In this document: positions 6,669 to 11,683 of the stretch, in pieces
How positions within the stretch are numbered: the stretch's first letter is position 1
Layout: each line of letters opens with the position of its first letter
DNA from: Clostridiales bacterium UBA1206
Lineage (GTDB): Bacteria; Bacillota; Clostridia; Oscillospirales; CAG-382
NCBI GenBank assembly: GCA_002310055.1
Contig: DBXS01000020.1
Location: forward strand, 57,765-69,447
Length of the DNA: 11,683 bases
Direction: 5' to 3'
The notes under the pieces: generated by a model
Databases searched by the model: none
Seen by the model: only the letters and a program-made list of their open reading frames with translations
What the model was told of the DNA's origin: nothing
Position numbers and translations under genes: made by a program

Positions 6669-6750
6669 ATGACGAGAACAGCAAGCCGCGCGCTGCGCGC
6701 GGCGGGAATGCGTCCGGTCATCAGGGACCGGAACGGGAAAGGAGAATTTA

Positions 6751-7191
6751 ATGGATTACAGAGACATGGCAAAAGATCTGCTCGTTCACCGCAACGAATA
6801 CATCACCGCGCGCGAAGCGCTGGAAAACGAAATAGAAATGCTTTCGGCGGAAAAGTATTCGATCTCTTCATACTATACGTGCGACCCCGAGACCGCCCCG
6901 GGCGGTTCGAGCCGCTACGAAAACTACGTCGTCAACCTCATCACGCTCATCGACGACGCGAAATTCCGAAAACAGATGGTGGAACGCAAGCTCAAGCAGA
7001 TATCCGCCGGGCTTTCGGTGCTCGACGACTATCAGCGCGACCTTATAGACGCGTATTTCATCTACCGCATCAAGACCCCCTGCGAGCAGATGATGAAAAA
7101 GCACGACAAGGACGAGTACCAGATACGCGTCGACAAGCTCGCCGCGCTAGAAAAATTCACCCGCGGGGTGTACGGAGTCGTACAGACCTGA
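6751..7191 (+). CDS. ArpU/RinA-like (DUF1492-type) phage transcription regulator, orphan
   Basis: The 146-residue cytoplasmic protein starts at an ATG 6 bases after AAAGGAG (6738-6744). Residues 1-35 are a predicted coiled-coil helix. A short polar loop rich in Ser/Gly/Pro follows (36-54, TCDPETAPGGSS), then a long helix pair (56-93: NYVVNLITLIDDAKFRKQ, MVERKLKQISAGL). The C-terminal part (QRDLIDAYFIYR, then PCEQMMKKHDKDEYQIRVDKLAALEKF at 110-136, here PCEQMMKKH...IRVDKLAALEKF) has the layout of a sigma-region-4-like helix-turn-helix. That order, including the GG..N.V..LI..D pattern, is typical of phage late-gene activators of the ArpU/RinA type, which bind DNA and activate transcription. No phage structural or lysis genes are nearby. 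Upstream LexA boxes suggest SOS induction. Family assignment is by pattern only; DNA binding and targets are inferred. Confidence 0.7.
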   Translation: MDYRDMAKDLLVHRNEYITAREALENEIEMLSAEKYSISSYYTCDPETAPGGSSRYENYVVNLITLIDDAKFRKQMVERKLKQISAGLSVLDDYQRDLIDAYFIYRIKTPCEQMMKKHDKDEYQIRVDKLAALEKFTRGVYGVVQT

Positions 7192-7198
7192 CACGGGC

Positions 7199-7249
7199 AA
7201 AAAACAAAAAAAGTCCCGCGGTGTACTTCCTTGCGAAGTACGCCGCGGG
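7199..7249 (-). terminator. Strong terminator for the minus-strand operon
   Basis: CCCGCGGTGTACTTC (7215-7229) pairs with 7235-7249 across a CTTGC loop, a 15-bp stem with a single G-T wobble. On the minus strand it is followed by seven T, one G and six T (complement of 7199-7212), ideal for ending transcription of the operon whose last stop is at 7266. On the plus strand only GCGCTGATTTT follows, so it would terminate the 6751-7191 gene less efficiently. Confidence 0.9.
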
Positions 7250-7265
7250 GCGCTGATTTTATAAG

Positions 7266-9197
7266 CTATTTGTCGTAAATGAAACAGAACACGCTGCCGC
7301 TCGAGAGATACGATACGTTCACGCTGGATTTTATGAGCTTGAGTATTTCGCTCACCGCTTTGGAATCCGAACTTATCTTGTAGCCCAGTTCGAATTCGAA
7401 CGACGAGCGGCCCTCCGGCGCGTTTTCAATGTAGTTTTTAAGCAGCGACGCGGCTTTTTCGGGCGTATCGGCTTTGAGCCCGCGCTGTTCATAGATATCG
7501 TATTCGGTATCGCATTTTATATCGGCGGCGGGGTCCGATCCGGCGCGGCAGACCTTTTCGTAAGCCTTGTCGGTCATCATAAAGTAGACGTACGAAAGCA
7601 CTTCTTCGTTCCCGGTAAGCGTTCCGCCGGAAGTGACGTCGATGATATACCATTTTCCGCCGAGCTTGACCTTGTTCCAGGCGTGCGGCACGCCGCTGCC
7701 CGACTTTTTGCCGGTCACGCGCACGCATTCAATGCCTTCAATGCGGCACAGGCACGAAAAAGCTTTGCTGAGTCCGTCGCACACCGCGAGCCGGTCGACG
7801 AACACGCCTTCAAGGCAAAAGCTGCGGTAGCCTTCGGCGTTTTCGCCTTTTATAACCTTTTCAAGCAGCTCGCCGTCATAGACGGTGTTCATTATAAGGT
7901 ATTCGTAGATCGCGGCGGCTTTCTGCACGTCGGTCATCGAATCCGAAACGTATTCGCGCAACACGGCTTTCATCGCCGCGTAGAGCTGTTCCGCGTCTTT
8001 TCCCACCGGCACGGGGCGCACGCCGTTTTCCAGCGCATAGTACAGCGCTTCGGAATTCGTCACCTGCACGCAGTCTTCGACCGTTTCTATGGCGAACGAA
8101 TTGTAACCGCTGCCCCTGTCCGATCTTTCAAGCGTCAGATTGGCGCTGGGAAGCTGGGTGTAAAGCACGTTTTCGGATCTGTACACCGCAAGCGGCGAAT
8201 ATTCTATGGCAAGCTTGACGGTGCGGCCGTCCGAAGATGAAGCCGAAAGCCTGTAGCCGAACAGCGAAATCGAGTTCGCGCTCAGGTACGCGGGCAGCTG
8301 CTGCAGCGGCATATGGTCGTAATCTAAAGAAATATCCGCTTCCGTTTCGCGCTTCAAAAGCAGGGAATCGAACGCCTTTATCAGCTGTTCGTCGCTTTTG
8401 ACGCTTATCGTTCCGCTCCCTCCCTGTTTTTCCTGCCTGCCGTAGAGCGTAAGGTTGCCCTGCGGCATAACGGAAAGTTCGGAACGCGCGGTGAAATCGG
8501 GATCGGCGTACCATACTATTTCGTACCCGTCGCGCGGCTGCACGCCCCAGGCGGCGAGCGTTGGGATCGGGTCGCCCTGCGGCACGCGCTTGGCGTAAAG
8601 TCCGCCTTCGTAATACAGCTTGAGCACCTGCGAATCGGCAAAATACGCCTCTATCACGGTGCTTTTGGTCACCTTGGTGCGGATCATCCCGTCGAACGCG
8701 CCGTCGTACTTCCATCCCATAAAGATGAAAGCCTCGCCGTCTTCGATGAACGAAGACACTTCGGGGTAGTTGATGTCGTCGCCGTATTTGCAGTCGGCCG
8801 AGACTTTGAGCTCGCCGCGCACGTAGATATCGTAGTGGAATATCTTGGGGTCAGCTTTTAGCAGCGCGGCGAAAACGACGCTTTCGTTCAGCTTGTACGG
8901 GAACTCTTCGGCGATCCCGTCGCCGTCGGCGTCCCAGCCCAAGAATTCGTATTCGTTGGCGGAATCTTCTATTTTGCCCACTCCGACGGGTTCGAGCACC
9001 GTCCCGGGGTCGAGCCAGTCGCTTTCGCCGACCGTTTCGCCGAGTATCGTGAACGTCGCCTTCACCTTGCCTTCGGGCGCGTCGGAACCGTCCTCCGGCT
9101 TGGAGCCGGGGGTGTCGAACACGAATTTGCACGAAAACAGCGAAAGAGCAAGCGCTGTCAGCAGCGCCGCGGCGGTCGATATGCGCAGTATCTTCAT
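7266..9197 (-). CDS. Lipoprotein with N-terminal beta repeats and a transglutaminase-like domain
   Basis: This 643-residue protein starts at the ATG at 9197, 8 bases after AAGGAA; the longer in-frame reading to 9314 has an Arg-rich, non-signal extension and runs into the upstream gene. A lipoprotein leader (MKILRIST, Ala/Leu core) ends in LFSC, with Cys23 as the lipid site. Residues about 45-257 hold three beta repeats of the InlB/Flg_new kind (YEFLGW, FIFMGW, EIVWYADPDFT). Residues about 415-525 form a transglutaminase-like fold with the triad in standard order: Cys473 in AVCDGLSKAF, His505 in PHAWNKV and Asp520 in WYIIDVTSG. All three catalytic positions are intact, so it may be a surface peptidase or cross-linking enzyme; the substrate is unknown. 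It is last in the ackA-led operon, 32 bases behind the DUF4855-like gene, and ends at a strong terminator. Confidence 0.88.
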   Translation of the reverse strand: MKILRISTAAALLTALALSLFSCKFVFDTPGSKPEDGSDAPEGKVKATFTILGETVGESDWLDPGTVLEPVGVGKIEDSANEYEFLGWDADGDGIAEEFPYKLNESVVFAALLKADPKIFHYDIYVRGELKVSADCKYGDDINYPEVSSFIEDGEAFIFMGWKYDGAFDGMIRTKVTKSTVIEAYFADSQVLKLYYEGGLYAKRVPQGDPIPTLAAWGVQPRDGYEIVWYADPDFTARSELSVMPQGNLTLYGRQEKQGGSGTISVKSDEQLIKAFDSLLLKRETEADISLDYDHMPLQQLPAYLSANSISLFGYRLSASSSDGRTVKLAIEYSPLAVYRSENVLYTQLPSANLTLERSDRGSGYNSFAIETVEDCVQVTNSEALYYALENGVRPVPVGKDAEQLYAAMKAVLREYVSDSMTDVQKAAAIYEYLIMNTVYDGELLEKVIKGENAEGYRSFCLEGVFVDRLAVCDGLSKAFSCLCRIEGIECVRVTGKKSGSGVPHAWNKVKLGGKWYIIDVTSGGTLTGNEEVLSYVYFMMTDKAYEKVCRAGSDPAADIKCDTEYDIYEQRGLKADTPEKAASLLKNYIENAPEGRSSFEFELGYKISSDSKAVSEILKLIKSSVNVSYLSSGSVFCFIYDK

Positions 9198-9229
9198 ATT
9201 ATGCGTTCCTTTCGGGGCGACCGCGTCGT

Positions 9230-10876
9230 TCAGCGGTCTTTGCGCGATACGTATTTTTCTTTGCAGTAAAGATAAAGCTCGTCGTAGAGCGCGTGCAGAC
9301 CGGGGTCTTCGCACTTGTACGCGCGGTAGAATTCGCCCGGCATGCCGCCCTGATAATACATTTTAACCGAATCCATATAGCCGGTCTCGGCGCCGCAGTC
9401 CATATAGTTGCGGAACTTTTCCACGTGATAAGCGTCAAAGCCGCCTATCTCCATCTCAACGCACATGCCCAGCTGTTTGGTCACGGCGGCGTTTTCGTAA
9501 AGCCGCTCGGTGGGGACGGCCTTGTTGAACGCGTAGTTGGGCTGCATACAGGCTATGTCAAAGCCGTTTTCTTTCCAGTCCTGGAACCCGCACGCCTGGA
9601 AATAGGGTATCCAGAACAGCTTGAGCCCCAGCGAATGAAGATAATCGCGGGCGAAAGCCAGAAGATCGGTCTCGTATTTGTCGCTGTAGTTTATGGCTTC
9701 TTCGAACCAGTAGAACGCTTTTAGCTCGCAATGGCGCGGCGACGCCGCCTTGTAACGGGCGATCTGCTCGTCTATGCACCATTTTATCGCTTTGCGGCGG
9801 TCTTCAAAGGTCTTCATATCCTCTTCGACGCCGTCGCCGTCGAGGTCTCCGAACGATTCGGGATGCTCGCCGTAGCCGACGTTGGTGTGAAGCACCGAAA
9901 AGAACACCGTCACTTTGTAATCGGGCATCCCCAGCGCCTCGCCCACCCGGGCGGCGGTCTTATCGAGCGCGTCCAGGTTGTAGCCTTCGGCAAAGACGTT
10001 GTCTATGTAATATCTCCAGCCTTCGGCGCATTTGTAAAGCTTGGAATAAGTGTAGTTTGAATACGGCAGGAACAGATACGCGTCGAACAGCGTGTCGGTT
10101 ATCTTGCCGTCTTTGATATAAGCCACGTAGGGAAGATACTGCTCTTCGTCGGTCAGCCCCGCGTGGTTGGCGCCGACTTTTTCGGGCACGCAGCAGTTGT
10201 ACGAAAGCAGCACGTTGTGTACGCCCAGGAAATCGGAATAATCGGGGTATTTGTTCACTAAGTTTATCTCGGCGCCGGCGTTGGTGTCTTCGGCGACGGG
10301 GTCCTTGGTCCCGGCGGGGAAATATTCGGTGCCGAACACTTCTATCTGATCCAGCCAGACGTGGCCGACCGATTCTATGCGGAACGCCACGTAGTACGCC
10401 TTGTATACGCCGTCGAAGACCGCTTCTTCCATATGCTTTTCGGCGTTTTCGGCGCACGCTATCCCGCGCAGGCGGCAGACGCACTGCCACGCTTCGCCGT
10501 CGGCGGAAACCAGCACGTCCACGCGGCGCGGCAAACGCACCGCCACGTCGTCCTGGCGCAGCATATATATCTTTGCGCGGCTGACCGCCGCAAGGTACGG
10601 CAGGCGGAACACTATCGTCCTGCCCACTCCGCGGGTGAAATGCATATAGGCGGGGTCGAGATAATCGGGCTTTTCGGCAAAGCGGCCGTCGGTGAGGATG
10701 TTATAGTTTTCGCGGCTGTTGAAATATTCGGTGCAGAACTGCTGTTCCATAAAGCCGTGCGGCAGTATGCCGTATATCGGCTGACCGGATATGAGATTGA
10801 TCTCTTTCCACACGGGCGCGGGGTTCACGGGCGGCTGCGGGACTTTTTCCACTTCGAATTCATTGTACCAGTTCAT
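9230..10876 (-). CDS. DUF4855-like protein with discoidin-like N-terminal domain
   Basis: The start is the ATG at 10876, 7 bases after GGAGG; a TTG at 10897 would include that ribosome site in the coding sequence. The 548-residue product has no signal peptide or membrane helix. Residues about 58-183 look like a discoidin/F5-8C-type carbohydrate-binding beta sandwich (ILTDGRF, RGVGRTIVFRL, VLVSADGEAWQ, VWLDQIEVFG). Residues about 215-540 resemble DUF4855, an uncharacterised family with a glycoside-hydrolase-like barrel: LLSYN, FYWFEEAINY (acidic E392/E393), LFWIPYF, CMQPNY and VEMEIGG (E474/E476). DLDGDGVEED (344-353) looks like a calcium loop. The architecture suggests polysaccharide binding or processing, yet export is not evident. 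It lies 42 bases after ackA and 32 before the transglutaminase-like lipoprotein gene, so co-transcription is likely. The enzymatic role is inferred. Confidence 0.8.
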   Translation of the reverse strand: MNWYNEFEVEKVPQPPVNPAPVWKEINLISGQPIYGILPHGFMEQQFCTEYFNSRENYNILTDGRFAEKPDYLDPAYMHFTRGVGRTIVFRLPYLAAVSRAKIYMLRQDDVAVRLPRRVDVLVSADGEAWQCVCRLRGIACAENAEKHMEEAVFDGVYKAYYVAFRIESVGHVWLDQIEVFGTEYFPAGTKDPVAEDTNAGAEINLVNKYPDYSDFLGVHNVLLSYNCCVPEKVGANHAGLTDEEQYLPYVAYIKDGKITDTLFDAYLFLPYSNYTYSKLYKCAEGWRYYIDNVFAEGYNLDALDKTAARVGEALGMPDYKVTVFFSVLHTNVGYGEHPESFGDLDGDGVEEDMKTFEDRRKAIKWCIDEQIARYKAASPRHCELKAFYWFEEAINYSDKYETDLLAFARDYLHSLGLKLFWIPYFQACGFQDWKENGFDIACMQPNYAFNKAVPTERLYENAAVTKQLGMCVEMEIGGFDAYHVEKFRNYMDCGAETGYMDSVKMYYQGGMPGEFYRAYKCEDPGLHALYDELYLYCKEKYVSRKDR

Positions 10877-10918
10877 ATCGTGTCCTCCATTATCCAAACG
10901 TTTTATTCGCGGCCTTTT

Positions 10919-11683
10919 TCAGTCGCCGAATACTATCTTCTGAGTGTCGGAAGCTATGACGAGTTCCTCGTTGGTCTCTATGACGTACACCAGGACCTTG
11001 GAATCTGGCGCCGAAATGAGCTTGGGCTCGGGCAGCCTGCGCACGGCGGCGTTCTTTTCGGCGTCGAGCTTAACGCCCAGATATTCCATATCGGCGCAGA
11101 CGTCGGCGCGGACGGTCTCGTCGTTTTCGCCTATGCCGGCGGTGAAGACTATGGCGTCCACGCCGTTCATCGCGGCGGAATAGGCGCCTATGTATTTTTT
11201 GATATCGTAAACCAGAATGTCGTAAGCAAGCTTGGCGCGCTCGTTGCCGGCGTTCATCGCCGCCATCACCTTGCGCATATCGCTGTCCACGCCCGAAACG
11301 CCGAGCAGGCCGCATTTTTTGTTCATCCAGCTCTGCATTGCGGAAGGAGCGATGTTTTCTTTTTCCATAATAAAGGGAACTATCGCGGGGTCGACCGCGC
11401 CGCAGCGCGAACCCATTATGATGCCGTCCAGCGGGGTGAAGCCCATGCTGGTGTCGATTATTTTGCCGTCTTTGACCGCGGATATCGAAGACCCGTTGCC
11501 CAGATGGCAGGTGATTATGCGGGTGCCTTCGGCTTTGCCGCCCATATATTCTATGCACTTGCCGGAAACGTACCTGTGGCTGGTGCCGTGGAAACCGTAA
11601 CGGCGGATGGCGTATTTTTCATAAAGCTCATAGGGGATGGGGTACATATAGGCTTTTGCCGGCATCGTCTGGTGGAAAGCGGT
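10919..11683 (-). CDS. ackA: Acetate kinase, C-terminal 254 residues (partial)
   Basis: Acetate kinase transfers phosphate between acetyl phosphate and ADP, making ATP and acetate in fermentation together with phosphotransacetylase. The frame stays open to the window edge; the first codons give TAFHQTMPAKAYMYPIPYE, the usual AckA middle region, so about 145 N-terminal residues lie outside. Recognisable family blocks are IRRYGFHGTSHRYVS with the catalytic His, CHLGNGSSISAV for phosphate binding, DTSMGFTPLDG, GSRCGAVDP with the catalytic Arg, FTAGIGEND for nucleotide binding, and the C-terminal ETNEELVIA. No key residue is missing. A DUF4855-like gene begins 42 bases after the stop with no terminator visible between them, so ackA appears to head or belong to that operon; the promoter is outside the window. 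Confidence 0.97.
   Translation of the reverse strand, partial: TAFHQTMPAKAYMYPIPYELYEKYAIRRYGFHGTSHRYVSGKCIEYMGGKAEGTRIITCHLGNGSSISAVKDGKIIDTSMGFTPLDGIIMGSRCGAVDPAIVPFIMEKENIAPSAMQSWMNKKCGLLGVSGVDSDMRKVMAAMNAGNERAKLAYDILVYDIKKYIGAYSAAMNGVDAIVFTAGIGENDETVRADVCADMEYLGVKLDAEKNAAVRRLPEPKLISAPDSKVLVYVIETNEELVIASDTQKIVFGD

Larger units (their letters stand above)
6490..6740 (+). other. Structured, apparently non-coding leader with six inverted repeats
   Basis: Between the promoter and the ribosome site I see six hairpins. They are CGCGCCGG/CCGGCGCG (6490-6497 with 6517-6524), CGCTTTT/AAAAGCG (6574-6580 with 6595-6601), ACTGCC/GGCAGT (6614-6630), a perfect 24-base palindrome (6645-6668), GCCGCGCG/CGCGCGGC with a CTG loop (6685-6703), and TCCGGTC/GACCGGA (6713-6732). 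I could not match the region to any riboswitch, T-box or known small RNA. A frame open across it (6473-6751) has unlikely composition. It may be a structured 5' leader, a separate small RNA ending near 6638, or a gene remnant. Confidence 0.45.

Noticed and set aside
6473..6751. A 92-codon plus-strand frame through the leader whose TAA overlaps the ATG at 6751
   Set aside because: The start lies inside the promoter -10 region, or at a GTG (6528) with AAAGG directly abutting it. The translation is Lys/Arg-rich and crosses the LexA palindrome and GC hairpins. The TAATG overlap is suggestive, so homologues would be needed to revive it.
6278..6772. A 164-codon minus-strand frame across the leader, which the palindrome could have served as operator
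   Set aside because: It overlaps the dockerin coding end, has an Arg-rich tail and no ribosome site, and matches no family.
6657..7256. A 199-codon plus-strand frame overlapping the 146-residue gene
   Set aside because: It is a shifted frame of that gene, with Arg-rich low-complexity translation and no ribosome site.
9198..9314. Extended N-terminus of the transglutaminase-like lipoprotein to 9314
   Set aside because: The extension is Arg-rich, overlaps the end of the preceding gene and buries the signal peptide; the ATG at 9197 has a ribosome site.

Overview
The window looks like chromosome of an anaerobic, GC-rich clostridial (Firmicutes/Bacillota) bacterium, probably a gut or fibre-associated lineage. 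The reasons are a cohesin/dockerin protein, the short archaeal/eukaryote-like form of prolyl-tRNA synthetase, acetate kinase, LexA boxes of the Firmicutes GAAC-N4-GTTC type, strong GGAGG ribosome sites, and several exported clostridial-style lipoproteins and repeat proteins. The taxonomic call is inference; no rRNA or other marker is present. I see no tRNA or rRNA gene, insertion sequence, CRISPR array or restriction/defence cassette.

Layout. (1) 1-361, plus strand: the tail of an unidentified gene overlaps by one base (TAATG) a 96-residue protein of unknown function. A bidirectional terminator (366-406) closes this unit and the convergent one. (2) 420-3902, minus strand: a two-gene secretion operon. 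A small lipoprotein is followed by a 968-residue, membrane-anchored surface protein with an acidic Ser/Glu stalk and several InlB-B-type beta repeats. (3) 3903-4089: divergent promoter region. (4) 4090-6414, plus strand: proS, then after 27 bases a secreted protein with a cohesin-like domain and a complete type I dockerin. (5) 6415-6750: a 336-base region with a sigma-A-type promoter carrying two LexA-like boxes, then a long leader with six inverted repeats, one of them a perfect consensus LexA box. It leads into (6) a 146-residue protein at 6751-7191 that resembles phage ArpU/RinA-type late-gene regulators. (7) 7266-11683, minus strand: ackA (N-terminus outside the window), a DUF4855-like protein and a transglutaminase-like lipoprotein, spaced 42 and 32 bases apart and ending at a 15-bp-stem terminator.

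How they fit together. Four of the eight substantially covered proteins are exported: two lipoproteins, one membrane-anchored surface protein and one dockerin protein. The theme is cell surface and extracellular assembly interspersed with housekeeping genes (proS, ackA). The least ordinary part is 6430-7191: an apparently SOS-controlled, phage-like regulator with no phage genes beside it and an unexplained structured leader.
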